64,000 nt of DNA from Streptomyces sp. WM6378 (GCF_001279695.1 NZ_LGDD01000246.1:22338-86337), one strand, 5' to 3'. Counted from the stretch's first letter, positions 46,332 to 55,802 are shown. The notes: generated by a model not told the origin, from the letters alone. A program made the numbers and translations.

Positions 46332-48032
46332 ATGGACGCTGACGCCATCGAAGAAGGCCGCCGTCGCTGGCAGGCCCGTTACGACAAGGCCCGCAAGCGC
46401 GACGCGGACTTCACCACGCTCTCCGGGGACCCCGTGGACCCGGCGTACGGGCCCCGGCCCGGCGACACCTACGACGGGTTCGAACGGATCGGCTGGCCCG
46501 GGGAGTACCCCTTCACCCGTGGCCTGTACCCGACCGGCTACCGGGGGCGTACGTGGACGATCCGGCAGTTCGCCGGGTTCGGCAACGCCGAGCAGACCAA
46601 TGAGCGCTACAAGATGATCCTGGCCGCCGGCGGCGGCGGGCTGAGCGTCGCCTTCGACATGCCCACCCTCATGGGCCGCGACTCCGACGACCCCCGCTCG
46701 CTCGGCGAGGTGGGCCACTGCGGCGTCGCCATCGACTCGGCCGCCGACATGGAGGTCCTGTTCAAGGACATCCCGCTGGGCGATGTCACCACATCCATGA
46801 CCATCAGCGGGCCGGCCGTGCCCGTCTTCTGCATGTACCTGGTGGCCGCGGAGCGCCAAGGGGTCGACCCGGGCATCCTCAACGGCACGCTCCAGACGGA
46901 CATCTTCAAGGAGTACATCGCGCAGAAGGAGTGGCTCTTCCAGCCCGAGCCCCATCTGCGCCTCATCGGCGACCTGATGGAGCACTGCGCGCGCGGCATC
47001 CCCGCGTACAAGCCGCTGTCGGTCTCCGGCTACCACATCCGCGAGGCCGGGGCGACGGCCGCGCAGGAGCTGGCGTACACCCTGGCCGACGGCTTCGGCT
47101 ACGTGGAACTGGGCCTCAGCCGGGGCCTGGACGTGGACGTCTTCGCCTCCGGGCTCTCCTTCTTCTTCGACGCGCACGTGGACTTCTTCGAGGAGATCGC
47201 CAAGTTCCGTGCGGCGCGCCGCATCTGGGCCCGCTGGATGAAGGAGGTGTACGGCGCCCAGTCGGACAAGGCGCAGTGGCTGCGGTTCCACACCCAGACC
47301 GCCGGGGTTTCGCTGACCGCGCAGCAGCCGTACAACAACGTCGTACGCACCGCCGTGGAGGCCCTCGCGGCCGTGCTCGGCGGCACCAACTCGCTGCACA
47401 CCAACGCGCTGGACGAGACCCTCGCGCTGCCCAGCGAGCAGGCCGCCGAGATCGCGCTGCGCACGCAGCAGGTGCTGATGGAGGAGACCGGCGTCGCGAA
47501 CGTCGCCGACCCGCTGGGCGGCTCCTGGTACGTGGAGCAGCTCACCGACCGGATCGAGTCGGACGCGGAGAAGATCTTCGAGCAGATAAAGGAGCGGGGC
47601 ACGCGGGCGCACCCCGACGGGCAGCACCCGATCGGTCCGATCACGTCCGGGATCCTGCGCGGCATCGAGGACGGCTGGTTCACCGGCGAGATCGCCGAGT
47701 CGGCCTTCCGCTACCAGCAGTCCCTGGAGAAGGGCGACAAGCGGGTCGTGGGCGTCAACTGCCACCACGGTTCGGTCACCGGTGACCTGGAGATCCTGCG
47801 GGTCAGCCACGAGGTGGAGCGCGAGCAGGTGCGGGTCCTGGTCGACCGCAAGTCGCGCCGCGACGACGGGGCGGTGCGCGCCGCCCTCGACGCGATGCTG
47901 GCCGCCGCCCGGGACGGCTCCAACATGATCGTGCCGATGCTGGACGCGGTGCGGGCGGAGGCGACGCTGGGTGAGATCTGCGGGGTGCTCCGCGACGAGT
48001 GGGGCACGTACACGGAGCCTCCGGGCTTCTGA
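46332..48032 (+). CDS. icmA: Isobutyryl-CoA mutase large subunit
   Basis: 566 residues, the same length I recall for IcmA of S. cinnamonensis. This is the TIM-barrel substrate subunit of the B12 mutase, without the cobalamin domain. Residues Phe80 (W-T-I-R-Q-F-A-G-F) and Gln198 (Y-I-A-Q-K-E) are those that mark isobutyryl-CoA mutase; methylmalonyl-CoA mutase has Tyr and Arg there. It rearranges isobutyryl-CoA and n-butyryl-CoA, joining valine breakdown to butyrate and polyketide precursors. The small B12-binding subunit is not in the window and must be encoded elsewhere. Confidence 0.93.
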   Translation: MDADAIEEGRRRWQARYDKARKRDADFTTLSGDPVDPAYGPRPGDTYDGFERIGWPGEYPFTRGLYPTGYRGRTWTIRQFAGFGNAEQTNERYKMILAAGGGGLSVAFDMPTLMGRDSDDPRSLGEVGHCGVAIDSAADMEVLFKDIPLGDVTTSMTISGPAVPVFCMYLVAAERQGVDPGILNGTLQTDIFKEYIAQKEWLFQPEPHLRLIGDLMEHCARGIPAYKPLSVSGYHIREAGATAAQELAYTLADGFGYVELGLSRGLDVDVFASGLSFFFDAHVDFFEEIAKFRAARRIWARWMKEVYGAQSDKAQWLRFHTQTAGVSLTAQQPYNNVVRTAVEALAAVLGGTNSLHTNALDETLALPSEQAAEIALRTQQVLMEETGVANVADPLGGSWYVEQLTDRIESDAEKIFEQIKERGTRAHPDGQHPIGPITSGILRGIEDGWFTGEIAESAFRYQQSLEKGDKRVVGVNCHHGSVTGDLEILRVSHEVEREQVRVLVDRKSRRDDGAVRAALDAMLAAARDGSNMIVPMLDAVRAEATLGEICGVLRDEWGTYTEPPGF

Positions 48033-48269
48033 CCCCGTTTTGCCCCCTACCCCGCCCCTTCCCGAAACCCGCCGGGGGTGAGATGTCCAGTGCGGGACGT
48101 GGGTGGTTGCTCGCGCAGTTCCCCGCGCCCCTGGCAGGTCGGGTGCAGGCCCGCATCGGGGCATTTCAGCCCGTCATGGGGGTCCCCCCTGGCCCTTGAG
48201 GCCTTGGGGGAGTTTGAGGACGAGCGCCCTTGAGGCGCGAATGGGGTCTGGGGGCGGAGCCCCAGGGGC
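48033..48269. repeat. Dispersed GC-rich repeat copy, inverted
   Basis: The family modules are here in the reverse sense (CGCGCAGTTCCCCGCGCCCC, TTGAGGACGAGCGCCCTT, GGGGTCTGGGGGCGGAGCCCC). It fills the space between icmA and the convergent kinase gene. No gene is seen. Confidence 0.7.
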
Positions 48270-49667
48270 TCAGGCTGGCCCGCCTGGCTCGCTCGGGAGC
48301 GTCAGGCGGAACAGGGCTCCGCCGCCCGGGGCCTGATGGGCCGTCAGGTCGGCTCCGTGCGCCCGCGCGATCTGCCGGGCCATCGCCAACCCCAGCCCCG
48401 ACCCCGGCAACGCCCGCGCCTGCTCCGCCCGGTAGAAGCGGTCGAAGACATGGGGGAGGTCGGCCGGGGCGATACCGGGCCCGTGGTCCCGTACCGTCAA
48501 CTCGCCCGCCAGCAGCACCACTTCCACCGGCGCCCCCGGCGGGCTGAACTTCGCCGCGTTGTCCAGGAGGTTGGAGATCAGGCGAGCGAGGCGCCCCGGC
48601 ACGCCGGGCAGGGTCGCCGACGCGTCGGACAGCTCCAGCTGGAACGGCGTCGCCGGCCAGTGCGTACGGGCCGTATCCACCGTGTGCGCGAGCAGCGGGG
48701 CCAACCGGACCTCCTCCAGGAGCGGCGTCGGCTCCTCGTCCCTCGCCAGGTCGATCAGGTCGTTGACCAGGACGGACACCTCTCGGATCTGGCGGCCCAG
48801 GGCAGCGGAGGCCCGGTCGCGCTGGGCCGGCGTCAGACGGTCGGCCCGGGCAAGCAGCTCGGCGTTCGTGCGCAGCGCGGTCAAAGGGGTGCGCAGTTCG
48901 TGGGACGCGTCGGCGACCAGGCGGCGCTGGGCCGTCACCGACTGCTCCAGCTCGCCCAGCATCGTGTTGAAGGACGCCGCGAGCCGGGTCACCTCGTCCT
49001 CCTTGTCCGGCGGGCCGGGCGGCAGCTCGATGCGGTGGCTCGGGTCACGCGTGGCCGCGATGTGCTCGGCCGTCGCGGTGAGCCGGGCCACGGGGGCGAG
49101 TCCGGTGCGGGACACCCAGTAGCCGAGCGCGGCCGCGAGCAGCACGCCCGCCGCCCCCACCCCGCTCAGGAGTCCGGCCGCCTGGCTCACGCCCTTGCGC
49201 ACCGCGTCCGAACGCAGCGCCACCTGCAGCGACTTGCCGCCGCCGAAGGCCGTGGTGAGCATCCGCGCGGGCTCGCCGCCGGGCAGCGTGATGTTGGTGA
49301 AGTAGGCGTTGCGGTCTCCGGAGGCGACCTCGCGCACGGGCGGGCTCACCGGCAGGAGGTAGGGCTGGGAAGGGTCCTTCGCCGGGTCGGCCGGGACGAT
49401 CTGCGCGCAGGCGGGGGCGGACAGGAAGCGGCACTCGCCGGCGAGCACGCCGGGGGCCTGGCCCCGGTTCTGCTGGATGGCCAGCGTCGCCGACTGGGTC
49501 AGGTTCAGGTTGAGCTGGTGGTAGAGCTCGTACTGGATCACGAAGAACGCGGCCGTGCACACGCCGACCGCGACCAGCGCCACCGCGGCGGTCGCGGCCA
49601 CCGCGAGCCGGGTGCGCAGCGGGCGGTGACGGCGCCAGCGGGCGCCCAGGCGCCGCCGGGAGCTCAC
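48270..49667 (-). CDS. Sensor histidine kinase (third system)
   Basis: 465 residues. An Arg-rich N-terminus and helix (about 20-45), an extracellular domain of about 110 residues with two Cys (C-R-F-L-S-A-P-A-C), a second helix (about 165-185), HAMP, HisKA with [11 protein letters not shown], and HATPase_c with N-L-L-D-N-A-A-K-F and G-S-G-L-G-L-A-M. It overlaps the regulator gene by 4 bp. It is divergent from the MurG-like/epimerase genes, so may watch the cell wall. Confidence 0.93.
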   Translation of the reverse strand: MSSRRRLGARWRRHRPLRTRLAVAATAAVALVAVGVCTAAFFVIQYELYHQLNLNLTQSATLAIQQNRGQAPGVLAGECRFLSAPACAQIVPADPAKDPSQPYLLPVSPPVREVASGDRNAYFTNITLPGGEPARMLTTAFGGGKSLQVALRSDAVRKGVSQAAGLLSGVGAAGVLLAAALGYWVSRTGLAPVARLTATAEHIAATRDPSHRIELPPGPPDKEDEVTRLAASFNTMLGELEQSVTAQRRLVADASHELRTPLTALRTNAELLARADRLTPAQRDRASAALGRQIREVSVLVNDLIDLARDEEPTPLLEEVRLAPLLAHTVDTARTHWPATPFQLELSDASATLPGVPGRLARLISNLLDNAAKFSPPGAPVEVVLLAGELTVRDHGPGIAPADLPHVFDRFYRAEQARALPGSGLGLAMARQIARAHGADLTAHQAPGGGALFRLTLPSEPGGPA

Positions 49668-50359
49668 GAGACGTCCAGGCGGTAGCCGACGCCGTGCACG
49701 GTGTGGACCAGGCGCGGCTCGCCCGCCGCCTCCAGCTTGCGCCGCAGATAACCCACGTACACCGCTAGGGAGTTGGAGTCCGGGCCGAAGTCGCGGCCCC
49801 AGACCAGCTCGTGGATCAGCTCCCTCGGAAGCACCTGTCCCGGGTTGCGCATCAGAAGTTCCAGCAGGGCGAACTCGGTCCGCGTGAAGTCGATCGGACG
49901 CTCGCCCCGGCGGGCGGTGTGCGCCACCGGATCCACCACCAGATCCGCGTACCGCAGCTCCTGCTGCTCGGCCGGGTCAGGTGCCGCCCGGCGCAGCAAC
50001 GCCCTTACGCGCGCGATGAGTTCGTCCAGGGCGAAGGGTTTGACCAGGTAGTCGTCCGCGCCCGCCTCCAGGCCGTCCACGCGCTCGCTCACCGAATCCA
50101 GCGCGGTGAGGACCAGGACCGGGGTGCGGTCACCCATCGCGCGCAGCTGGCGGCACACCCCGAGGCCGTCGAGGACCGGCATCATCACGTCCAGGACGAT
50201 CGCGTCCGGCCGCCAGGCGGCCACCTCGGAGAGCGCCGCGAGCCCGTCCTGGGCGCCCTTCACCTCGTACCCCTCGACCGCGAGGCCGTCCTCGACGGCC
50301 GCCCGTACCTCCGGCTCGTCGTCGACGACGAGAATTCTGACCGCGCGTGTGGTGCTCAT
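49664..50359 (-). CDS. OmpR-type response regulator (third system)
   Basis: 231 residues from the ATG at 50359. D13-D14 and phospho-Asp57 in A-I-V-L-D-V-M-M-P; a winged-helix C-terminus with [11 protein letters not shown] and [12 protein letters not shown]. The gap to the divergent MurG-like gene is only 63 bp and holds a direct repeat of CTCTTA spaced by 11 bp, a likely site for it. Confidence 0.93.
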   Translation of the reverse strand: MSTTRAVRILVVDDEPEVRAAVEDGLAVEGYEVKGAQDGLAALSEVAAWRPDAIVLDVMMPVLDGLGVCRQLRAMGDRTPVLVLTALDSVSERVDGLEAGADDYLVKPFALDELIARVRALLRRAAPDPAEQQELRYADLVVDPVAHTARRGERPIDFTRTEFALLELLMRNPGQVLPRELIHELVWGRDFGPDSNSLAVYVGYLRRKLEAAGEPRLVHTVHGVGYRLDVS

Positions 50360-50381
50360 GGGCAAAGCCTGCCAAACAGCG

Positions 50382-50398
50382 CTCTTAGAACCCTCTTA
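50382..50398. promoter_or_regulatory. OmpR-type direct repeat between regulator and MurG-like gene
   Basis: CTCTTA at 50382-50387 and again at 50393-50398, 11 bp apart or one helical turn, in the short gap between divergent starts. This form is usual for OmpR-type regulators, so the local regulator may control both directions. Confidence 0.6.
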
Positions 50399-50422
50399 AG
50401 CCGCCCCGTGAACCTCGGTGCC

Positions 50423-51568
50423 ATGCGCACACCATTGTCAGTAGTGATCGGGGCGGGCGGTACCGGCGGGCACATCTACCCCGGACTCGCGCTCGCCGAG
50501 GCGCTGCGGCGGGCCGTCCCCGACGCGGTGATCTCCTTCGTCGGCACGACCCGGGGCCTGGAGGGCAAGCTCATACCCGGCGCCGGGTACCACCTGCACA
50601 CCGTCGACATGATCCCCTTCGACCCCTCGCTCGGCGCCAAGCGGTATCTGCTGCCCGCCGCGCTGCTGAAGTCGGGCGCGCAGTGCCGGGCCATCCTCAA
50701 GGCGCAGCGCGCCCAGGTCGCGGTCGGCATGGGCGGCTACCCGAGCGCGCCGGTCATCGTCGGCGCCAAGATGGCCGGGCTGCCCAGCCTCATCCACGAG
50801 TCCAACGCCGTGCCGGGCCGTGCCAACCAGTTCGCGGCCCGGCTCACCTCCAACATCGCGGTCGCCTTCGACCGCAGCCGGGCCCATCTGGCGGGCGGCC
50901 AGGACGCCGTCACCACCGGCATGCCCATCGCCGCCGCGCTCGCCGCGCTCGACCGCACGGCGCTGCGCACCGAGGCCCGGCGGGCGCTAGGAGTGCCGCC
51001 CGGGGCGCGCCTCGTCCTCGTCAACGGCGGCAGCCTGGGCGCGGCCCGGCTCACCGCCGCGGCGATCGGTCTGGCCGAACGCTGGCGGGAGCGGGCCGAC
51101 GTCCACCTCCTCATCAAGACCGGACCGGCCCAACTGGCCGACACCGAGCGGCAGTTGGCAGCCCTTCCGGGTGCGCGGGCCGTGCCCTACCTCGACCGGA
51201 TGGACCTCGCGTACGCGGCCGCCGACCTCGTGGTGTGCCGGGCCGGCTCGGCGACCGTCGCCGAACTCGCCGCGACCGGGGTGCCCGCCGTCCTCGTGCC
51301 CTACCCGCACGCGCCCGGCGACCACCAGACCCACAACGCGCGGGTCCTCTCCGACGCGGGCGCCGGCCTGCTCGTCCCGGACGCCGAGACCACCGCGTTC
51401 CGCCTGGCCGGCCTCATCGAACCGCTCCTGGCCGACCCGGCCCGGCTCGCCGCGATGAGCGGCGCCGCCGACCCCGGCAACCACGCCCGGGCCGCCGACC
51501 TGCTGGCCGCCAAGGTCCTCGAACTCGCCTCCTACCCCACCTCGTACACCAGGGAGTACGCAGCATGA
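50423..51568 (+). CDS. MurG-like UDP-GlcNAc glycosyltransferase
   Basis: 381 residues from the ATG at 50423. GT28 family: G-A-G-G-T-G-G-H-I-Y-P-G near the start, G-G-Y-P-S-A-P, H-E-S-N-A-V-P-G and, in the second half, C-R-A-G-S-A-T-V-A-E and P-H-A-P-G-D-H-Q-T-H-N-A. True murG would be expected in the division (dcw) cluster, so this is probably a second copy. It may add a sugar to a lipid-linked or secondary metabolite precursor. It overlaps the epimerase gene by ATGA. Confidence 0.85.
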   Translation: MRTPLSVVIGAGGTGGHIYPGLALAEALRRAVPDAVISFVGTTRGLEGKLIPGAGYHLHTVDMIPFDPSLGAKRYLLPAALLKSGAQCRAILKAQRAQVAVGMGGYPSAPVIVGAKMAGLPSLIHESNAVPGRANQFAARLTSNIAVAFDRSRAHLAGGQDAVTTGMPIAAALAALDRTALRTEARRALGVPPGARLVLVNGGSLGAARLTAAAIGLAERWRERADVHLLIKTGPAQLADTERQLAALPGARAVPYLDRMDLAYAAADLVVCRAGSATVAELAATGVPAVLVPYPHAPGDHQTHNARVLSDAGAGLLVPDAETTAFRLAGLIEPLLADPARLAAMSGAADPGNHARAADLLAAKVLELASYPTSYTREYAA

Positions 51569-52563
51569 GCACTGTCAACACGTGGCAGAACCGCACCGTC
51601 CTCGTCACCGGCGCGGAGGGCTTCATCGGCTCGACGCTGGTCGACCTGCTGGTCGAACTCGGTGCGAACGTCAGGGCGTTCGTGCACTACAAGCCGTACG
51701 CCGAGAAGGGCTTCCTCGCCCACCTCATCGGCCACCCCCAGGTGGAGATGGTCTCCGGGGACGTCCGCGACGCGGGCCGGGTCTCGGACGCGGTCGCCGG
51801 CTGCGACACGGTCTTCCACCTCGCCGCCCTCATCGGCATCCCGTACAGCTACGACTCCCCGGGCGCCTACGTCCAGACGAACGTCGTCGGCACCGAGAAC
51901 ATCGCCGAGGCCTGCCGCCGCCACTCGGTGCGCCGCCTCGTCCACACCTCCACCAGCGAGGTGTACGGGACCGCCCTGACCGCGCCGATCAGCGAGCAGC
52001 ACCCGCTCCAGCCCCAGTCGCCGTACTCCGCGTCCAAGATCGGCGCCGACATGATGGCGCTCTCGCACTGGCACGCCTTCGAGCTCCCGGTGACGGTGGT
52101 GCGCCCCTTCAACACCTACGGCCCGCGCCAGTCCGCCCGCGCCGTGATCCCCACGATCCTGGCCCAACTGCACGCGGGCGTACGGGAGATCAAGCTCGGC
52201 TCGCTCACCCCGACCCGCGACTTCACGTACGTCACCGACACCGCGCGGGGCTTCCTCGCGGTGGCCGAGTGCGACCGGGCGCTCGGCGAGGTCGTGAACC
52301 TGGGCACGGGCCGCGAGATAGCGATCGGCGACCTCGCCGAGGCGCTCATCGCCGCATCGGGCCGCGAGGCCTCGGTCGTGGTCGACCCGGCGCGCCTGCG
52401 CCCCTCGGGCAGCGAGGTGGAGCGACTGCTTTCCGACAACACGCGGGCCCGCGAGTGGGCGGGCTGGGAGCCGGAAATGAGCCTGGAAGAAGGCCTGAAG
52501 AAGACGTCGGCCTGGGTCGAGGAGAACCTCGCCCTGTTCGCGCCGACCCGCTATCAGGTCTGA
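51565..52563 (+). CDS. NAD-dependent sugar-nucleotide epimerase/dehydratase
   Basis: 332 residues from the ATG that overlaps the MurG-like stop. Extended SDR: G-A-E-G-F-I-G-S at the NAD site, catalytic S-T-S-E-V-Y-G and Y-S-A-S-K. The N-terminal V-R-A-F-V-H-Y and H-L-A-A-L-I-G-I-P-Y-S-Y resemble LegB-type 4,6-dehydratases of UDP-GlcNAc. With the coupled glycosyltransferase it likely makes and uses an altered amino sugar. Regulated perhaps by the divergent two-component system. Confidence 0.87.
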   Translation: MSTVNTWQNRTVLVTGAEGFIGSTLVDLLVELGANVRAFVHYKPYAEKGFLAHLIGHPQVEMVSGDVRDAGRVSDAVAGCDTVFHLAALIGIPYSYDSPGAYVQTNVVGTENIAEACRRHSVRRLVHTSTSEVYGTALTAPISEQHPLQPQSPYSASKIGADMMALSHWHAFELPVTVVRPFNTYGPRQSARAVIPTILAQLHAGVREIKLGSLTPTRDFTYVTDTARGFLAVAECDRALGEVVNLGTGREIAIGDLAEALIAASGREASVVVDPARLRPSGSEVERLLSDNTRAREWAGWEPEMSLEEGLKKTSAWVEENLALFAPTRYQV

Positions 52564-52611
52564 GCCCGCCCCTGCCCGGGCCCGAGGACCCGGCCCGAAG
52601 CCGGTCCGACT

Positions 52612-53247
52612 TCAGGCCGTCGCGGCCAACCCCGAGCAGATCAGGAGGGTGAAGTCGCGGGCCCACTCCTCGTCCACCGGTTCCGCGCTGACCAGCGCCC
52701 GGTGCACGACCGCGCCCGCCACCACGTCGAAGATGAGGTCGGTGTGGCGGGCGGAGACGGTCGGGTCGGCCTCGTAGGGGAGTTCGCCGCGGGCCTGGGC
52801 GCGTTCGCGGCCGATCAGAACCAGCCGCTTCTGACGGTCCACGATGGCCGAGCGGATCCGCCCGCGCAGCGCGTCGTCCCGGGTGGATTCGGCCACCACC
52901 GCCATCAGCGCGGTCTTCGTCTCGGGGCGCTCCAACAGCGCCGCGAACTGGAGGACGACGCCCTCCACATCGGCCACCAGGCTGCCCAGGTCCGGGAGTT
53001 CGAGCTCGTCGAAGAGGACCGCGACCGCGTCCACGACGAGCTCGTTCTTGCCGGCCCAGCGGCGGTAGAGCGTCGTCTTGGCCACCCCGGCCCGCGTCGC
53101 CACGTCCCCCATCGTGAACTTCGACCAGCCGACGTCGACCAGCGCCTCCCGGGTCGCCAGCAGGATCGCGGCATCGGCCTCGGCGCTGCGGGGCCGACCC
53201 GTACGACCCGTACAGGACGGTCTCGCGGCTCGGGATGAAGAAGGCAT
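52612..53247 (-). CDS. TetR-family regulator
   Basis: About 211 residues; the start may be the ATG at 53247 or 53259. The helix-turn-helix has T-M-G-D-V-A-T-R-A-G-V-A-K-T-T-L-Y-R-R-W, and a TetR C-terminal domain follows. It is divergent from the thioredoxin gene, with two palindromes in the gap (53259-53270 and 53336-53352) that may be its operators. Ligand unknown. Confidence 0.88.
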   Translation of the reverse strand: MPSSSRAARPSCTGRTGRPRSAEADAAILLATREALVDVGWSKFTMGDVATRAGVAKTTLYRRWAGKNELVVDAVAVLFDELELPDLGSLVADVEGVVLQFAALLERPETKTALMAVVAESTRDDALRGRIRSAIVDRQKRLVLIGRERAQARGELPYEADPTVSARHTDLIFDVVAGAVVHRALVSAEPVDEEWARDFTLLICSGLAATA

Positions 53248-53258
53248 GACGGCGACCA

Positions 53259-53270
53259 TACCGGCCGGTA
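53259..53270. promoter_or_regulatory. 12-bp palindrome at the tetR start
   Basis: TACCGGCCGGTA, perfectly symmetrical, touching or just before the regulator start. Candidate autoregulatory site. Confidence 0.4.
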
Positions 53271-53335
53271 GCAATCGCGCCAGAGGGCACGCGGTGTGCG
53301 CGAGATCACCCTGTGCGCCGGGTCCGCACCAGTTA

Positions 53336-53352
53336 CGCTACGGCTCGTAGCG
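53336..53352. promoter_or_regulatory. TetR operator candidate between tetR and thioredoxin gene
   Basis: CGCTACG (53336-53342) and CGTAGCG (53346-53352), 3-bp spacer, with further TT/AA pairing outside. This is the usual shape of a TetR site and is about 90 bp upstream of tetR. Confidence 0.55.
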
Positions 53353-53544
53353 AAAGCCTTGAGCGGCCTTCCGCGACAACCACATGTCACACGGCGCCGG
53401 GGTGGGGACCCTGGTGCCACCAGGAAAGATCCGCGGCCCGTCCGTTGTCTCGCAGAGTCTCGCACTCCGGCGGGAGGCAATGGGTGGGCCCGGATCCTGC
53501 CACCGGATCACCACGCACCGTCGCGGAAGGGGGAGGATGTACGC

Positions 53545-54516
53545 ATGCAGCCTAGGAACATGTCCATGAGCGGCGTCGTCGACCTCGCCGCGGTGAAGGC
53601 GGCCGGTGAGGCCAAGAGCAAGGCGGAGCAGGCGCGAGCCGAGGCAGCCCGCCAGGGCGGGGTCCCGGCGGTCGCGCCGTCCGCCCTCGTCATCGATGTC
53701 GACGAGGCCTCCTTCGAACGCGATGTCCTGACGCGCTCCTCCGAGGTGCCGGTCGTCATCGACTTCTGGGCCGAGTGGTGCGAGCCCTGCAAGCAGCTCG
53801 GCCCGCTGCTCGAACGCCTCGCCGTCGAGTACAACGGCCGTTTCCTCCTTGCCAAGATCGACGTCGACGCCAACCAGATGCTGATGCAGCAGTTCGGGAT
53901 CCAGGGGATCCCGGCGGTCTTCGCGGTGGTCGCCGGCCAGGCGCTGCCGCTCTTCCAGGGCGCGGCTCCCGAGGCGCAGATCCGCGAGACCCTCGACCAG
54001 CTGGTGCAGGTCGCGGAGGAGCGCTTCGGCCTGACCGGCATCGCGGTCGACCCGGACGCGGCGGCCCCCGCGGCCGAACCGGCGCAGGCCCCGGCGGGCC
54101 CGTACGACGCACTGCTCGAAGCCGCCGTGGTCGCCCTGGACTCGGGTGATCTGGGCGGCGCGGTCCAGGCGTACCGGAACGTGCTGAGCGACGACCCGGG
54201 CAACCCGGAGGCGAAGCTCGGCCTGGCGCAGGCGGAACTGCTCCAGCGCGTCCAGTCGCTCGACCCCCAGCAGGTCCGCAAGGAGGCCGCCGAGAAGCCC
54301 GCCGACGTGGCGGCGCAGATCGCGGCGGCCGACCTCGATCTGGTCGGCGGTCATGTCGAGGACGCCTTCGGACGGCTCGTCGAGACCGTGCGGCGCACGT
54401 TCGGTGACGACCGCGACGCGGCCCGGGTCCGGCTCCTTGAGCTCTTCGAGGTGATCGGCGGGGACGACCCGCGCGTCACGGCGGCGCGAACCGCGCTGGC
54501 GAGGGTGCTCTTCTGA
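53545..54516 (+). CDS. Thioredoxin-domain protein with TPR region (YbbN/CnoX-like)
   Basis: 323 residues from the ATG at 53545 after GGGAGG. An Ala/Lys-rich leader is followed by a thioredoxin domain with W-C-E-P-C-K (Cys79, Cys82) and G-I-Q-G-I-P-A-V-F, a linker, and TPR-type helices to the end. Such proteins act as holdases or redox partners in the cytoplasm. The active site C-E-P-C differs from the standard C-G-P-C. Similar genes follow mce and the thiolase gene in mycobacteria. Confidence 0.9.
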   Translation: MQPRNMSMSGVVDLAAVKAAGEAKSKAEQARAEAARQGGVPAVAPSALVIDVDEASFERDVLTRSSEVPVVIDFWAEWCEPCKQLGPLLERLAVEYNGRFLLAKIDVDANQMLMQQFGIQGIPAVFAVVAGQALPLFQGAAPEAQIRETLDQLVQVAEERFGLTGIAVDPDAAAPAAEPAQAPAGPYDALLEAAVVALDSGDLGGAVQAYRNVLSDDPGNPEAKLGLAQAELLQRVQSLDPQQVRKEAAEKPADVAAQIAAADLDLVGGHVEDAFGRLVETVRRTFGDDRDAARVRLLELFEVIGGDDPRVTAARTALARVLF

Positions 54517-54524
54517 ACCACCTG

Positions 54525-54544
54525 TGAACGCCTTCGGGCGTTCA
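54525..54544 (+). terminator. TTCG-loop hairpin after the thioredoxin gene
   Basis: TGAACGCC-TTCG-GGCGTTCA, 8-bp stem with a stable tetraloop, 8 bp after the stop codon. Probable terminator or 3' end. Confidence 0.65.
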
Positions 54545-54612
54545 TGAACCTGTCACCGAATGAGTGCCGAACGCGGTACGCGACGGACGATTTGGCGACA
54601 GAGAGACAAGAG

Positions 54613-54650
54613 GCGGCCGCGTTTTGCCAAAACTTGGTAAACGCGGCCGC
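54613..54650. terminator. Long stem-loop GCGGCCGCGTTT/AAACGCGGCCGC
   Basis: Arms 54613-54624 and 54639-54650 pair perfectly; the 14-base loop has inner CCAA/TTGG pairing. Could be a terminator for the thioredoxin transcript or a leader structure. Confidence 0.55.
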
Positions 54651-54652
54651 TG

Positions 54653-54665
54653 TTACTTGCAGTAA
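54653..54665. promoter_or_regulatory. TTACT-TGC-AGTAA inverted repeat
   Basis: Perfect 5-bp arms, 3-bp spacer. Together with the similar site at 54781-54796 it may be an operator pair for the DUF6230 operon. Confidence 0.4.
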
Positions 54666-54780
54666 GTTGAGCCGCTTCTTACGTCCGCATTTCAGCGGCG
54701 ATTTCCTCTTCTGTCCGGTCACTCGGCGGCACCCTGCGTGCCCGGCCGATGCCGACCGGTCGCGCTTCGGTTATCGGGCC

Positions 54781-54796
54781 GTTACTGGCTAGTAAC
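54781..54796. promoter_or_regulatory. GTTACT-GGCT-AGTAAC inverted repeat
   Basis: Perfect 6-bp arms, 4-bp spacer, about 365 bp before the DUF6230 start. It shares TTACT/AGTAA with the site at 54653-54665. Confidence 0.5.
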
Positions 54797-55160
54797 GATC
54801 CCCCTTGTGCCGCGGCCCCGAATGCACCACGATCGGCCACGCTCGGTCCAATAACGCACCAGCCCGACAGCCACTCGGCGCTGCCGCCCATTTGGGTCCC
54901 CACCGGGCCGGCCGGTGGCAGTGGCACCGGCCGTGGACAGGGGGGTCTCTGCTCTCCGGCAGGGCCTGTCCAGCAGGTTGCGCGAACGCGTGGCCAGTGG
55001 TTGTCGCTCGGGGGTGATCGCCGGTGTCGGACGAAGTGCGCGAGTCGTACGCGGTCGACCTCCCGTGCGCTCCCCTTCCCGAGGACGTAGCACTTCTCCC
55101 ATCCCGTGACAGCCCTTGAGGGTCCGTCCCGGAGATGTACGTCCGAGAAGGAGGAAAGTC

Positions 55161-55802
55161 ATGGAGTCCCAAGTACGTGGCGGGACCAGATGGAAGCGGT
55201 TCGCGCTGGTCATGGTGCCGAGCGTGGCCGCGACGGCCGCGATAGGCGTCGGCCTGGCACAGGGTGCGCTCGCCGCCTCGTTCAGCGTGTCCGGCCAGGA
55301 GTTCAAGGTCCGGGCGGACAAGCTCGTCGGTCACAACCTGATCCAGTACGGATCGATCGCGACCGGCAAGGACCTGAACGGCAAGGACGCCGCACACCCC
55401 GTCGTGGTGTCCGGCTTCAGTGACGCGACGATCAGCAACATGTGCCAGTCGGTCGTGACCCCGGACGTGCCGTTCTTCGGCAGCATCACGCTGCAGCTGA
55501 ACGCCGGTACGCAGGCCGACAAGCCCGTCGAGGCGACGAACCTCTACCTCGATGTCGCCGAGCTCGACACCGACGCGGAGTTCAAGAACATCGACATCGG
55601 CGTGGCCGCCGGAGACCCGTCCAACAAGACGGGCATTCAGCCGAACGCCAAGCCCCAGGTGAACCCGTACGGATTCGCCCAGCGCGCCGAGGTGGCGACG
55701 CTGTCGAACGTCAAGCAGAAGGCGTGGGCGACGACCGCCGGCACCTTCAAGCTCAGCGGCCTCAGCCTGCGGCTCTACCAGGGCAGCAAGGAGTGCTACT
55801 AA
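55161..55802 (+). CDS. DUF6230 exported protein
   Basis: 213 residues from the ATG at 55161. A twin basic start and a hydrophobic helix (about 15-37) ending A-L-A-A-S form a signal or anchor. The outside part is beta-rich with S-V-S-G-Q-E-F-K-V-R-A-D, conserved Cys in S-N-M-C-Q-S and K-E-C-Y at the end. The DUF6230 family is common in Streptomyces and has no proven function. The next gene encodes its usual partner DUF6114. Confidence 0.85.
   Translation: MESQVRGGTRWKRFALVMVPSVAATAAIGVGLAQGALAASFSVSGQEFKVRADKLVGHNLIQYGSIATGKDLNGKDAAHPVVVSGFSDATISNMCQSVVTPDVPFFGSITLQLNAGTQADKPVEATNLYLDVAELDTDAEFKNIDIGVAAGDPSNKTGIQPNAKPQVNPYGFAQRAEVATLSNVKQKAWATTAGTFKLSGLSLRLYQGSKECY

Larger units (their letters stand above)
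54517..55160. promoter_or_regulatory. 644-bp regulatory gap before the DUF6230 operon
   Basis: No convincing gene is seen. The left part is less GC-rich than its surroundings. It holds the TTCG hairpin (54525-54544), a 12-bp-arm stem-loop (54613-54650), the two TTACT/AGTAA inverted repeats (54653-54665, 54781-54796) and, before 55161, GAGAAGGAGG as ribosome site. Such length suggests complex control of the operon to the right. Confidence 0.6.

Noticed and set aside
50423..51568. The gene as the essential cell-division murG
   Set aside because: It is far from any division or wall-synthesis cluster and is coupled to a LegB-like gene, so a paralogue is more likely. It cannot be excluded without the whole genome.
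54544..55397. Short open frames (82, 179 and 202 codons) in the gap before the DUF6230 operon
   Set aside because: No clear ribosome sites, unusual composition and overlap with stem-loops and repeats. Kept as regulatory sequence only.
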